A DNA stretch of 64,000 bases from the NCBI RefSeq assembly GCF_004216535.1, contig NZ_SGWX01000001.1:2232001-2296000 (forward strand), written 5' to 3'. Under the pieces are notes generated by a model. The model saw only the letters and a program-made list of their open reading frames with translations. It searched no databases and was not told where the DNA came from. Position 1 is the first letter of the stretch; each line of letters opens with the position of its first letter. Source of the stretch: Xylanimonas ulmi (GTDB taxonomy: Bacteria; Actinomycetota; Actinomycetes; Actinomycetales; Cellulomonadaceae). Positions 1 to 8,643 of this stretch are shown piece by piece. A program made the translations under genes and the position numbers.

Positions 1-1
1 G

Positions 2-589
2 CGCCATCCCGGCGGCCTCACGCCGGACCCGGACCTGTGGCGCCCGCTGCTCGACGCGACTGCCCCAGCGCCCGGCCCCGAGTGGGTCCACGTCGTGATC
101 GTCGACTGGGCGCGGGCGGCGCTGCGTGACGCGCGCGAGCGCGGCCTGCTCACCTCGACCGACCTGCAGGACTGGGACGGGCGCCGCGAGCACCACCGCG
201 ACTTCGCGTACGGCGCCGACATCGTGTTCTGCTCGGGCACGAACCTCTCCGACCCCGCGGCGCTCGCCGAGGACGTGTTCGCGCGCGGGGTCGCGCGCGC
301 CGTCGTCGTCACGCGCGGCGCGGCGGGCGCCGTGGTGTTCGCCCGCGGCCGCGAGCCCCTGCATGTTCCGGCCGTGACGCCGCAGGGCCGGGCGATCGTC
401 GACACCAATGGCGCGGGCGACGCGTTCTGCGCGGCGTTCATGACCGCGTCGGTGCGCGGCGCGGACGACGCGCAGGCGGCGCGCCGGGCGGCGGTCGCGG
501 CGGCGTGGTCGGCGAGCTTCCGCGGCACCAACGAGCATCTGATCACCGGCGCCGACCTCGACCGCCTCACACCGCAGGGCCCCGCCTGA
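2..589 (+). CDS. PfkB-family carbohydrate kinase, C-terminal part (5' end outside window)
   Basis: This frame is open from the first bases of the window, so the start lies upstream. The visible 195 residues are the C-terminal part of a PfkB/ribokinase-like sugar kinase. The diagnostic element is DTNGAGDAFCAAFM, the PfkB signature 2 with the catalytic-base Asp and the glycine-rich anion hole (residues about 134-147 of the visible part). Upstream of it, SGTNLSDP and VVVTRGAAGAVVF match the usual strand/helix layout of the family, in which the kinase transfers ATP gamma-phosphate to a sugar or nucleoside hydroxyl. The substrate cannot be read from this part. The gene ends 42 bases before xseB on the same strand and may be cotranscribed with it. 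Confidence 0.85.
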   Translation, partial: RHPGGLTPDPDLWRPLLDATAPAPGPEWVHVVIVDWARAALRDARERGLLTSTDLQDWDGRREHHRDFAYGADIVFCSGTNLSDPAALAEDVFARGVARAVVVTRGAAGAVVFARGREPLHVPAVTPQGRAIVDTNGAGDAFCAAFMTASVRGADDAQAARRAAVAAAWSASFRGTNEHLITGADLDRLTPQGPA

Positions 590-631
590 CGTCGCTGCCC
601 TGACACGGGTGTCGGAGGGATGAGGTTCACT

Positions 632-904
632 GTGCTGGTGACCTCCAGTCCCGCACCCGACCTGTCCGCTCTGCCCGACCCCGCCGCGATGGGCTACGAG
701 CAGGCCCGCGACGAGCTCGTCGCCGTCGTGCAGCGCCTCGAGGCCGGCGGCGAGCCGCTCGAGGTCTCGCTCGCGCTCTGGGAGCGCGGCGAGGCGCTGG
801 CCACGCGGTGCCAGCAGTGGCTCGACGGCGCGCGTGAACGCCTCGCGAAGGCGACCGGGGCGGGCGCGGCCGGCGCGCCAGAGCCCGACGAGGACGAGGC
901 GTGA
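632..904 (+). CDS. xseB: Exodeoxyribonuclease VII small subunit
   Basis: Small acidic protein of about 90 residues. It carries the XseB core: [20 protein letters not shown], then [14 protein letters not shown] and [12 protein letters not shown], forming the helical hairpin that binds the large subunit XseA. The complex degrades single-stranded DNA in both directions. The GTG at 632 is preferred because GAGG lies six bases before it; ATG 620 directly abuts the GGAGGG and GTG 638 is also possible. The gene overlaps the carbonic anhydrase start by four bases (GTGA), so the two are translationally coupled. Oddly, the gene upstream is a sugar kinase and not xseA, which is commonly the neighbour. 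Confidence 0.88.
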   Translation: MLVTSSPAPDLSALPDPAAMGYEQARDELVAVVQRLEAGGEPLEVSLALWERGEALATRCQQWLDGARERLAKATGAGAAGAPEPDEDEA

Positions 905-1635
905 GCGTCACCGAGCCTCCTGCGCCGACGGGCGCGATCCCGACCATCCCGGCCCCGGCCGATCCCTCCCCCAAGGTCCCAGCCACGCGCACGCCCGCGG
1001 ACTCGTGGGCGGCGCTGCGGGCCGGCAACGACCGGTTCGTCCAGGGCGAGCCGCTGCATCCGTCCCAGAGCGTCGACCGGCGCCGTGAGCTGACGGTGTC
1101 GCAGCACCCACACACCGTCATCTTCGGCTGCTCGGACTCGCGCGTGGCGGCCGAGCTCATCTTCGACCAGGGCCTCGGCGACGTGTTCGTGGTGCGCACC
1201 GCGGGCCACGTGCTCGACACCACCGTGATCGGCTCGATCGAGTACGGCACCGAACTACTGGGCGCCTCGCTCGTGGTGGTCCTCGGGCACGACTCGTGCG
1301 GCGCCATCGCCGCGACCGCTCACACGCTGTCCACGGGTGAGCAGCCGCCCGGGTTCGTGCGCGCTGTGGTCGACCGCGTCATCCCGTCGGTCGCGGGCAT
1401 CACCGCGCGCGCCCGGAACGACGGCGGCGCCGCGCTCTATGACCCCGACACGCTGCGCACCGAGCATGTGCGCCACACGGTCGAGATGCTCAGGGGCTAC
1501 TCGGCGGCGCTGCGCGAGCGCGTCGAGAGGGGCCAGTTGGCAATCGTGGGCGTCGAGTACGACCTGGCCGAGGGCAGCGCGCGGCTGGTCGAGGTCGCAG
1601 GCGACGTCGGTGAGGAGCCGCAGGCGGCGTCCTGA
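901..1635 (+). CDS. Beta-class carbonic anhydrase
   Basis: 244-residue cytosolic beta-carbonic anhydrase that interconverts CO2 and bicarbonate. The zinc ligands are visible: Cys77 with the Asp79/Arg81 dyad in CSDSR, and His130 and Cys133 in GHDSCGA. About 40 N-terminal residues rich in Pro, Ala and Thr precede the domain (which starts near [12 protein letters not shown]) and are probably disordered. The GTG start overlaps the xseB stop. Bicarbonate supply to carboxylases is the usual role. A cluster of dispersed repeats follows the stop codon. Confidence 0.93.
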   Translation: MSVTEPPAPTGAIPTIPAPADPSPKVPATRTPADSWAALRAGNDRFVQGEPLHPSQSVDRRRELTVSQHPHTVIFGCSDSRVAAELIFDQGLGDVFVVRTAGHVLDTTVIGSIEYGTELLGASLVVVLGHDSCGAIAATAHTLSTGEQPPGFVRAVVDRVIPSVAGITARARNDGGAALYDPDTLRTEHVRHTVEMLRGYSAALRERVERGQLAIVGVEYDLAEGSARLVEVAGDVGEEPQAAS

Positions 1636-1660
1636 GCCATCCCCACCGCCGATCCCCGCC

Positions 1661-1774
1661 GTGGTTTCGACAGGCTCAACCACCGCACACCGTCGGTCGA
1701 GCCTGTCGAGACCTGCCGTGGTTTCGACAGGCTCAACCGCCGGCGGCCCGTGGTTTCGACAGGCTCAACCACCG
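1661..1774. repeat. Cluster of four copies of the dispersed TTCGACAGGCTCAACCACC repeat
   Basis: Between the carbonic anhydrase gene and fumC I count four copies of a 19-25 base element with core TTCGACAGGCTCAACCACC. Copies at 1661-1685, 1718-1740 and 1750-1774 are on the plus strand and 1695-1713 is inverted, so the transcript can fold by pairing opposite copies. The inverted copy is a variant with GAGACC/GGTCGAG ends. The same element occurs at 3263-3380, 10850-10868, 34671-34714 and 53331-53386. No transposase or target duplication is visible. Confidence 0.85.
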
Positions 1775-1833
1775 CAGGGCGGGCTCCACGGGCGGTTTCG
1801 GGCGACTCGGGCGCGTGCGGCACTATGAGCCCT

Positions 1834-3246
1834 ATGACTTCTGACACCGCCGTCGACGCCTTCCGCATCGAGCACGACACCATGGGCGAGGTCCGCGTCC
1901 CCGCCCACGCCCTGTACCGGGCGCAGACGCAGCGCGCCGTGGAGAACTTCCCGATCTCGGGCACGCCGCTGGAGCGCGCGCACATCGAGGCGCTCGCCCG
2001 CGTCAAGAAGGCCGCCGCGCGCGCGAACGCCGAACTGGGCGTGCTCGACCAGGACGTCGCCGACGCCATCGTCGCCGCGGCCGACGCCGTCGCCGGCGGC
2101 GCGTACGACGGCGACTTCCCGATCGACGTCTACCAGACCGGCTCGGGCACGTCGTCGAACATGAACACCAACGAGGTGCTGGCGACGCTCGCCACGCGCA
2201 GCCTTGGGCGCGACGTGCACCCCAACGACCACGTCAACGCCTCGCAGTCCTCGAACGACGTGTTCCCGACCTCGGTGCACGTGGCGGCGACGTCGGGCGT
2301 CGTCAACGACCTGGTGCCCGCGCTGACGCACCTGGCCCAGACGCTCGGCGCCAAGTCCGAGGAGTTCGCCACCGTCGTCAAGAGCGGCCGCACGCATCTC
2401 ATGGACGCCACGCCCGTGACCCTGGGCCAGGAGTTCGGCGGCTACGCGGCCGCGGTGCGCTACGGCGTCGAACGCCTTCAGGCGGCGCTGCCGCGCGCGG
2501 CCGAGGTGCCGCTGGGCGGCACCGCCGTCGGCACGGGCATCAACACCCCCGCCGGATTCCCGCAGCGCGTCATCGAGCTGCTGCGCGAGGACACAGGCCT
2601 GCCGCTGACCGAGGCGCGCGACCACTTCGAGGCGCAGTCGGCGCGCGACGGGCTCGTGGAGCTCTCGGGCGCTCTGCGCACCATCGCGGTGTCCCTGACC
2701 AAGGTCTGCAACGACCTGCGCTGGATGGGCTCGGGCCCCAACACGGGCCTGGGCGAGATCTTCCTGCCCGACCTGCAGCCGGGCAGCTCGATCATGCCGG
2801 GCAAGGTCAACCCCGTGGTGCCCGAGGCGGTGCTCATGGTGTGCGCGCGGGTGATCGGCAACGACGCGACGGTCGCGTGGGCCGGGGCGTCGGGCACGTT
2901 CGAGCTCAACGTGCAGATCCCCGTGATCGCACAGGGTGTGCTCGAGTCGATCCGGCTGCTGGCCAACGCCTCGCGCGTGCTCGCGGACAAGACCGTCGCG
3001 GGCATCACGGCGAACGTCGCCAAGGCGCGCGCCTACGCCGAGTCGTCGCCGTCGATCGTCACGCCGCTCAACCGCGTGATCGGGTACGAGGCCGCCGCGA
3101 AGGTCGCCAAGCACGCCGTCAAGGAGGGCATGACGGTGCGCGAGGCCGTGGTGGCGCTCGGGTTCGTCGAGCGCGGTGAGGTCACGCAGGCGCAGCTCGA
3201 CGCCGCGCTCGACGTGCTGTCGATGACGCGCCCGCCGCAGGCCTGA
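1834..3246 (+). CDS. fumC: Class II fumarate hydratase
   Basis: About 470 residues, the normal length of an iron-independent class II fumarase, which hydrates fumarate to L-malate in the TCA cycle. The superfamily signature [11 protein letters not shown] (about residues 317-327) carries the catalytic-base serine loop. Other conserved blocks are [25 protein letters not shown] and [22 protein letters not shown] 1834 opens the family-typical N-terminus; ATG 1825 is nine bases upstream and in frame. The frame also stays open upstream through the repeat cluster, but that is non-coding repeat sequence. Flanked on both sides by the dispersed repeat. Confidence 0.95.
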   Translation: MTSDTAVDAFRIEHDTMGEVRVPAHALYRAQTQRAVENFPISGTPLERAHIEALARVKKAAARANAELGVLDQDVADAIVAAADAVAGGAYDGDFPIDVYQTGSGTSSNMNTNEVLATLATRSLGRDVHPNDHVNASQSSNDVFPTSVHVAATSGVVNDLVPALTHLAQTLGAKSEEFATVVKSGRTHLMDATPVTLGQEFGGYAAAVRYGVERLQAALPRAAEVPLGGTAVGTGINTPAGFPQRVIELLREDTGLPLTEARDHFEAQSARDGLVELSGALRTIAVSLTKVCNDLRWMGSGPNTGLGEIFLPDLQPGSSIMPGKVNPVVPEAVLMVCARVIGNDATVAWAGASGTFELNVQIPVIAQGVLESIRLLANASRVLADKTVAGITANVAKARAYAESSPSIVTPLNRVIGYEAAAKVAKHAVKEGMTVREAVVALGFVERGEVTQAQLDAALDVLSMTRPPQA

Positions 3247-3262
3247 CCGCCGCCGCCGCGCT

Positions 3263-3380
3263 GGTGGTTGAGCCCACCCCCGGTGGTTGAGCCTGTCGAA
3301 ACCACCACCACGTCCCGGTCGCGTGGTTTCGACAGGCTCAACCACCGGGGCGGGGCGGGTTTCGACAGGCTCAACCACCG
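3263..3380. repeat. Dispersed repeat copies in opposing orientation between fumC and tetR
   Basis: One inverted copy (3281-3306) and two plus-strand copies (3323-3347, 3357-3380) of the TTCGACAGGCTCAACCACC element, plus a truncated inverted piece at 3263-3274. Opposing copies can pair into a long stem between the convergent fumC and tetR genes, so it may serve as a two-way terminator (inference). Confidence 0.8.
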
Positions 3381-3393
3381 GGGCGGGGCGGGC

Positions 3394-4038
3394 TCAGTCG
3401 GCGGGGCGTCGCAGCGGCGTCTCGCGCGGGGTGAGCACCTGCGCGACGATCGCCTCGATGGCGAACTCGCTCGCCTCGGCGAGGTCGACCGCCGTCGGGT
3501 CCAGCAGCCATTGAATCTGGAGCCCGTCCATGACGGCGAGGATCGACGCCGCGGCCTTGTCGACCGTCGTCGGCTCGTCGACGCCGGCCTCCTGGCACAT
3601 GACGCGGAACGCGTGCGCAACCTCGCCGCGCAGGGTCGTGTAGCGCTGCTGGAAGAACGGGCGCGCGGGGTGGTCGTCGGTGACCGACTCCGCGGACAGC
3701 ACCGCGTACGCCTGGACGATGCCGGCGCGCTGGGCGTTGAGGAACGCCGTGCGCACCAGGTGGCGGAACAGGTCGGCGCCGTCGGGGATGTGGTGCTCGG
3801 GCAGGGCCTCGACGTCGGTGGCGTCACGGTACTGCAGCACCTCGAGAAGCAGGGCGTTCTTGGACCCGAAGTGGTGCAGGATGCCCGCGTGGGTCATGCC
3901 GACCTGATCGGCGATCTCCGTCAGCGGCCCCTTGTTGTAGCCCTTGGCGCCGAATGTCGCCATCGCCGCCTTGAGGATCTCCTCACGGCGCGCCACCGTC
4001 TGCGGGCGTGTCCGACGCTCTGACCTGCTCACACTCAT
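3394..4038 (-). CDS. TetR-family repressor divergent from the oligosaccharide transporter operon
   Basis: 214 residues. The N-terminal TetR helix-turn-helix is clear: REEILKAAMATFGAKGYNKGPLTEIADQVGMTHAGILHHFGSKNALLLEVL. A C-terminal ligand domain of about 140 residues follows, ending near TPRETPLRRPAD. The ATG at 4038 is chosen because AAGGTGG precedes it at good spacing; an in-frame extension upstream would run through the operator region. It is transcribed away from an Opp-type transporter with a GH3 glucosidase. The shared 190-base gap contains a perfect 7-bp inverted repeat that would suit a TetR dimer. I infer that it controls the transporter operon and itself, in response to an imported sugar. 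TetR control is less usual here than LacI-type CebR control. Confidence 0.88.
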   Translation of the reverse strand: MSVSRSERRTRPQTVARREEILKAAMATFGAKGYNKGPLTEIADQVGMTHAGILHHFGSKNALLLEVLQYRDATDVEALPEHHIPDGADLFRHLVRTAFLNAQRAGIVQAYAVLSAESVTDDHPARPFFQQRYTTLRGEVAHAFRVMCQEAGVDEPTTVDKAAASILAVMDGLQIQWLLDPTAVDLAEASEFAIEAIVAQVLTPRETPLRRPAD

Positions 4039-4126
4039 CGATCCACCTTGTCTGTCGGGCGCCGCCACCCGCCATCCGGCCACGGTGACCGAACTGTGAC
4101 GTCCATTCTCGCGCATCGGGCTGTTG

Positions 4127-4150
4127 AGGTTACTGACTGGACGGTAACCT
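4127..4150. promoter_or_regulatory. Probable TetR operator and promoter of the transporter operon
   Basis: AGGTTAC (4127-4133) and GTAACCT (4144-4150) are perfect inverted arms separated by 10 bases, and the inner bases TGAC/GGAC keep partial symmetry. A site of this size between divergent tetR and transporter genes fits a TetR dimer. A possible plus-strand promoter overlaps it: TTGAGG at 4124-4129 and TAACCT at 4145-4150, with a short 15-base spacer. Repressor binding would then cover both promoter elements. The operator is fairly convincing; the promoter is weaker. Confidence 0.6.
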
Positions 4151-4228
4151 TTCACACACAGCGCGCTCGACGGTGAGAGGCTCCCGGGCCCTCCGGGCGC
4201 CGCGCCCACATCTCGATGAGGAGTTGAC

Positions 4229-5911
4229 ATGAGGTCGAAGATCCCTGCCGCGGTGGCGTCCGCCACCGTTGCGGCCCTTCTCCTGGCCGCCTGCGGAGGC
4301 GGAGACGACGGAGCCGCCGACGGCGGCGGAGGCGGTGGTGGCGCCACGGCCGGCGCCCCGCTCACCATCGCCAAGCCGGACGGAGCGATCACCACCGAGT
4401 CCAACAACCCGTGGGTCGCCGACGCCTCGGCGATGCGGCTCGGCTACATCAACGCGATCCTCGAACCCCTCGGGATCGTCAACCTGATCAACCCGTCGGA
4501 CCCCATCCAGCCCTGGCTCGCGTCAGAGCTGACGTGGAACGACGACTACACCCAGCTCACGGCGACGGCCCGCGACGGCGTCACCTGGTCCGACGGCGAG
4601 GACTTCACCGCCGACGACATCGCCTACACCTACCAGCTCATCCTCGACAAGCCCGAGCTGAACACCGCCGCGCTCCCGCTCGAGAGCGTCACCGAGGACG
4701 GCGACCAGGTCACGCTCACGTTCACCGACTCGGTGTTCGTCAAGCAGGACAAGGTGCTGCACCGCGCCATCGTCCCCAAGCACTACGTCGAGACGCTGTC
4801 CGACCCGTCGACCGACCCGATGCTCGACCTGGTCGGCACCGGCCCGTACGCGCTGTCGCAGTTCACCACCCAGTCGGTCGAGCTCCAGGCCCGCGACGAC
4901 TACTGGGGCGGCGACCTGGCCGTGCCGACGCTCTACTACGTCTCGTACAACGACAACACGGCCCTGGCCACGGCGCTGGCCAACGGCGACGCCGACTGGG
5001 CGCAGGCGTGGCTGCCCAACCGCCAAGAGGCGTTCCTCGACCACGACCCCGACCACAACATCTTCTGGGCGCCGTCCGGCCTCGCGTTCGACGGCCTGTA
5101 CGTCAACACCACCGAGAAGCCGTTCAACGACCCCGCGTTCCGTAGGGCCGTCAACATGGTCATCGACCGCCACAAGTACCAGCAGATCGCCCGTGAGGGC
5201 GGCGTCCCCGAGATCACGTCGGTGACCGGCCTGCCCACCCCGGCCGGCGACCCGTTCATCTCCGAAGAGTTCAAGGGCGTCGAGTTCTCCGTCGACGTCG
5301 CGGGCGCCACGAAGGTCCTTGAGGACGCCGGCTACACCGGCGTCGGCACGGCCCTGGTCGACCCCGACGGTGAGCCCGTCACGTTCGACCTGTCCGTCCC
5401 CCAGGGCTGGTCCGACTACGTCACCGGCATCTCGCTCATCGCCGACGACGTCAAGGCGCTCGGCGTCACCGCGACGCTCACCACGCCCGACGCCGACACC
5501 TGGTGGGCCAACAAGTCCAACGGCGAGTTCGACGCGATCCTGCACTGGACCGACACGGGCATGACGCCGTACGACATCTACTCCAACACGATGGACGCCC
5601 GCTGGCTCAAGCCCATCGGCGAGGCCGCCGACTACAACTTCGGCCGCTTCGACTCGCCTGAGGCCACCGCGGCCCTCGACGAGTTCGCCAACGCCACCTC
5701 CGACGACGAGCGCGCGAGCGCCCTCGCCACGGCGCAGAGCATCTTCGTCAACGAGGTCCCGGTCATGCCGATCGCCTCACGTCCGTTCATCACGCAGTTC
5801 AACACCCGCAACTACGTGGGCTGGCCGTCCGACGACGACCCGTACATCAACGCGGACCCGACGCAGCCGACGTCGGTGCTCATCCTCACGAAGCTCAAGC
5901 CCGCGAGCTGA
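4229..5911 (+). CDS. Family 5 ABC transporter substrate-binding lipoprotein, probably cello-oligosaccharide or beta-glucoside specific
   Basis: 560 residues with a lipoprotein signal: basic start, hydrophobic stretch and lipobox LLAAC with Cys22, then a Gly/Asp-rich spacer. The mature part is an Opp/Dpp-like (SBP_bac_5) protein: WVADASAMRLGYINAILEPLG, the typical DGVTWSDGEDFTADDIAYTYQLI, VGTGPYALSQF and FNDPAFRRAVNMVIDRHKY. It would sit on the outer face of the membrane and deliver ligand to the two permeases encoded downstream. The family binds peptides, nickel and also cello-oligosaccharides in Thermotoga and archaea. Because the operon ends with a GH3 glucosidase, I infer a beta-glucan-derived oligosaccharide. 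A peptide remains possible. Confidence 0.85.
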   Translation: MRSKIPAAVASATVAALLLAACGGGDDGAADGGGGGGGATAGAPLTIAKPDGAITTESNNPWVADASAMRLGYINAILEPLGIVNLINPSDPIQPWLASELTWNDDYTQLTATARDGVTWSDGEDFTADDIAYTYQLILDKPELNTAALPLESVTEDGDQVTLTFTDSVFVKQDKVLHRAIVPKHYVETLSDPSTDPMLDLVGTGPYALSQFTTQSVELQARDDYWGGDLAVPTLYYVSYNDNTALATALANGDADWAQAWLPNRQEAFLDHDPDHNIFWAPSGLAFDGLYVNTTEKPFNDPAFRRAVNMVIDRHKYQQIAREGGVPEITSVTGLPTPAGDPFISEEFKGVEFSVDVAGATKVLEDAGYTGVGTALVDPDGEPVTFDLSVPQGWSDYVTGISLIADDVKALGVTATLTTPDADTWWANKSNGEFDAILHWTDTGMTPYDIYSNTMDARWLKPIGEAADYNFGRFDSPEATAALDEFANATSDDERASALATAQSIFVNEVPVMPIASRPFITQFNTRNYVGWPSDDDPYINADPTQPTSVLILTKLKPAS

Positions 5912-5934
5912 GCCCGACCCGACCCGTCCACCGA

Positions 5935-5988
5935 GGTGGTGGGGCCGCTCGCGGCCCTTCCCGAGGCGCCGCGCGCGGCCCCACCACC
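5935..5988 (+). terminator. Intra-operon hairpin between the binding protein and ATPase genes
   Basis: GGTGGTGGGGCCG (5935-5947) pairs perfectly with CGGCCCCACCACC (5976-5988), a 13-bp stem around a 28-base loop that can form its own small stem. No U tract follows. Hairpins here commonly protect the binding-protein mRNA or reduce transcription into downstream genes, so that binding protein exceeds membrane components. That role is inferred. Confidence 0.6.
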
Positions 5989-6011
5989 CGTCCCGAAACG
6001 GAAAACCCCTT

Positions 6012-6860
6012 GTGACCAGTGAGAACGTGCTCACGGTCCGCGACTTCAGCGTGGTGTACGACGTCGACCCGCCCGTGGAGGCGGTGATCGACGTGTCCCT
6101 CGACCTGGTGCGCGGAGAGATCCTCGGCCTGGCCGGCGAGTCCGGCTGCGGCAAGACCACCCTGGCGTACGGCGTCCAGCGCCTGCTCAAACCGCCCGCC
6201 GTCATCACCTCCGGCTCGGCCGTCTTCCACGACGAGGGCGGCGCCGACATCGACCTGCTGGCCCTCGACGAGCGCTCGCTCCAGCGCTTCCGGTGGGACA
6301 AGGTCTCCATGGTGTTCCAGGGCGCGATGAACGCCCTGAACCCGGTGCTGTCGATCGGCTCCCAGCTCGCCGACGTCTTCGAGGCGCACCGCCCGCAGAT
6401 GCCGCGCGAGGAGCGCGCCGAGGAGTGCGCGCAACTGCTCGACATCGTGGGCGTGGGCCGCGCCCGCCTGCGCTCCTACCCGCACGAGCTGTCGGGCGGC
6501 ATGCGCCAGCGCGTCATGATCGCGATGGCCCTGGCCCTGCGCCCGCAGCTCATGGTCATGGACGAGCCGACGACGGCGCTCGACGTGCTGGTGCAGCGCG
6601 AGATCCTGCTGCAGATCTCCGACCTGCGCGAGGAGTTCGGGTTCTCGGTCGTGTTCATCACCCACGACCTGCCGCTGCTGCTCGAGATCTCCGACCGCAT
6701 CGCCGTGATGCGCGAGGGCCGGATCGTCGAGCTCGACACGGCGTCGAACATCTACCACCACGCGCAGCACGAGTACACGCGCCGCCTGCTCAGCTCGTTC
6801 CCGAGCCTGACGGGCGACCGCGGCGCGTTCCTGCGCGCGGGCGAGGCGGCGGCGTCATGA
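6012..6860 (+). CDS. ABC transporter ATP-binding protein, OppD type
   Basis: 282-residue ATPase. Walker A GESGCGKTT at 42-50, Q loop in MVFQGAMNALNPV, signature LSGGMRQRV at about 160-168, Walker B LMVMDEP (Asp184, Glu185) and the switch His in ITHDLPLL. The motif MNALNPVLSIGSQ after the Q loop is typical of OppD/DppD ATPases. It starts at GTG 6012 and overlaps the second ATPase by four bases. It would form the ATPase heterodimer with the next protein and drive the two permeases. Unlike many OppD proteins, its end is short and lacks the long Cys-rich iron-sulphur segment. Confidence 0.92.
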   Translation: MTSENVLTVRDFSVVYDVDPPVEAVIDVSLDLVRGEILGLAGESGCGKTTLAYGVQRLLKPPAVITSGSAVFHDEGGADIDLLALDERSLQRFRWDKVSMVFQGAMNALNPVLSIGSQLADVFEAHRPQMPREERAEECAQLLDIVGVGRARLRSYPHELSGGMRQRVMIAMALALRPQLMVMDEPTTALDVLVQREILLQISDLREEFGFSVVFITHDLPLLLEISDRIAVMREGRIVELDTASNIYHHAQHEYTRRLLSSFPSLTGDRGAFLRAGEAAAS

Positions 6861-7651
6861 GCACCCTGGAGCTCAAGGGCGTCACCAAGCGCTACCACGT
6901 GCGCGGCGCCGGCACGATGCTCGCGCTCGACTCGGTCGACGTCACGATCACCTCGGGGCGGACCGTCGCCCTCGTGGGGCAGTCCGGCTCGGGCAAGTCG
7001 ACCATCGCCAAGATCATCACCCAGCTCGAGCGGGCGACGTCGGGGCAGGTCCTGCTCGACGGCGCCCCGATCCCGCGGCGCGGCCGCGCGCTGCGCTCCT
7101 ACCGGCAGCAGGTGCGCATGGTCTTCCAGGACCCGTTCGCGTCGCTGAACCCGTACCACACCATCCGCCACCACCTCGAGCGGCCGCTGCTGCTCGACCG
7201 CGTGGTGCCCAAGCGCGAGGTCGAGGACGAGGTGGCGCGCCTGCTCGACGTCGTCCGCCTCGACCCGGGCGCCACCATCGACCGGCGCCCGCACGAGCTG
7301 TCGGGCGGGCAGCGCCAGCGCGTGGCGATCGCGCGCGCGATCGCGTCACGCCCGTCGCTGCTGGTCGCCGACGAGCCGGTGTCGATGCTCGACGTGTCGA
7401 TCCGCCTGGGCGTGCTCAACCTGCTGGCGGACCTGCAGCGCTCCCAGAACCTCGGGGTCCTGTACATCACGCACGACCTGGCCACGGCCCGGCACTTCTC
7501 CGACGAGATCCTGGTGCTCAACCACGGCGTCGTCGTCGAGCGCGGACCGTCCGACGACGTCATCCTGCGCCCGCGGCACGAGTACACCCAGGCGCTGCTG
7601 GCCGCCTCACCCGACCCCGACAAGCACTTCAGCATGGGGGCGTCCCGATGA
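6857..7651 (+). CDS. ABC transporter ATP-binding protein, OppF type
   Basis: 264 residues from the ATG at 6857, which overlaps the previous stop (ATGA). Walker [10 protein letters not shown] at 41-49, Q loop [16 protein letters not shown], signature [14 protein letters not shown], Walker [13 protein letters not shown] and switch ITHDLA. This is the second, non-identical ATPase of the Opp-type importer. Its own stop overlaps the permease start by four bases, so the five transporter genes are tightly coupled. The frame remains open upstream of 6857, but that part is a shadow of the first ATPase gene. Confidence 0.92.
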   Translation: MSTLELKGVTKRYHVRGAGTMLALDSVDVTITSGRTVALVGQSGSGKSTIAKIITQLERATSGQVLLDGAPIPRRGRALRSYRQQVRMVFQDPFASLNPYHTIRHHLERPLLLDRVVPKREVEDEVARLLDVVRLDPGATIDRRPHELSGGQRQRVAIARAIASRPSLLVADEPVSMLDVSIRLGVLNLLADLQRSQNLGVLYITHDLATARHFSDEILVLNHGVVVERGPSDDVILRPRHEYTQALLAASPDPDKHFSMGASR

Positions 7652-8640
7652 ACACCCTGCGCTTCTTCGCGCGCCGCACCGCCTTCTACCTGTTCACCGC
7701 GTGGGCGGCCATCACCATCAACTTCTTCCTGCCGCGGTTCATGAAGGGCGACCCGATCTCGGCGTACCTGGCCCGCAACCAGGGCCGCGTCTCGCCCGAG
7801 GCGGCCGAGTCGCTGCGCATCCTCTTCGGCCTCAACACCGACAAGTCGCTGCTGCGGCAGTACGCCGACTACTGGGGCCTGATGTTCTCCGGCGACCTGG
7901 GCCGCTCGCTGTCACGCGGCCTGACCCCGGTGACCGACGTCATCTCGGTCGCCCTGCCGTGGACGATCGGCCTGGTCGGCATCGCGACGATCCTCAGCTT
8001 CGTCATCGGCACGAGCCTGGGCGCGCTGGTCGGGTGGCGTCGCGGCTCACGCGCCGACATCTTGGTGCCGATCTCGACGTTCTTCTCGACGGTCCCCTAC
8101 TTCTGGATGGGCCTGATCGCGATCGCCGTGTTCGCGACCGGGCTGGGCTGGTTCCCGGCCTCGCACGCCTACGGCCGCGGCACGCAGCCGGGATGGAGCC
8201 TGCAGTTCGTGGGCGAGGTGATCCAGCACGGCACGCTGCCGGCGCTGACGATCGTCATCGCCTCGCTCGGCGGCTGGATCCTGGGCATGCGCAACATGAT
8301 GGTCACGATCCTCGACGAGGACTACGTCACGGTCGCGCAGGCCAAGGGCCTGCCGGCCCGGCGCGTGCTGACGCGCTACGCCGCGCGCAACGCGGTCCTG
8401 CCGCAGATCCAGTCGTTCGCGCTCGCGCTCGGCTTCATCGTGGGCGGCACGCTCGTCATGGAGCTCGTGTTCTCCTACCCCGGCGTCGGCAAGCTGCTGC
8501 TGGACGCCACGAACGCCAAGGACTACCCCCTCATGCAGGGCCTGTTCCTGGTCATCACCCTCACGGTGCTCGTCGCCAACATCCTGGCCGACGTCGCCTA
8601 CGCCGTCCTCGACCCGCGCACGCGCCAGACGGAGGCCTGA
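7648..8640 (+). CDS. ABC transporter permease, OppB/DppB type
   Basis: 330-residue membrane protein with about six transmembrane segments. The N-terminal RTAFYLFTAWAAITINFFLPRFMKGDP is typical of OppB. The BPD_transp_1 domain with the EAA-like loop reads VTVAQAKGLPARRVLTRYAARNAVLPQ, which docks with the ATPase. FSYPGVGKLLLDA near the end is also a family mark. It overlaps the upstream ATPase gene by four bases and is three bases from the second permease. With that partner it forms the membrane channel. Confidence 0.92.
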   Translation: MNTLRFFARRTAFYLFTAWAAITINFFLPRFMKGDPISAYLARNQGRVSPEAAESLRILFGLNTDKSLLRQYADYWGLMFSGDLGRSLSRGLTPVTDVISVALPWTIGLVGIATILSFVIGTSLGALVGWRRGSRADILVPISTFFSTVPYFWMGLIAIAVFATGLGWFPASHAYGRGTQPGWSLQFVGEVIQHGTLPALTIVIASLGGWILGMRNMMVTILDEDYVTVAQAKGLPARRVLTRYAARNAVLPQIQSFALALGFIVGGTLVMELVFSYPGVGKLLLDATNAKDYPLMQGLFLVITLTVLVANILADVAYAVLDPRTRQTEA

Positions 8641-8643
8641 GCC

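Noticed and set aside
1661-1774. Possible CRISPR array from regularly repeated 25-mers
   Set aside because: The copies vary in orientation and spacing, the spacers are short and not uniform, and no cas genes are near. The same element is dispersed over the window.
1765-3378. 537-residue open frame antisense to fumC
   Set aside because: It is rich in Arg, Val, Asp and Gly with no recognisable motif, lies opposite a certain fumC, and reflects the lack of stop codons in high-G+C DNA. The same applies to many long antisense frames elsewhere, for example 8913-10763 and 28475-30778.
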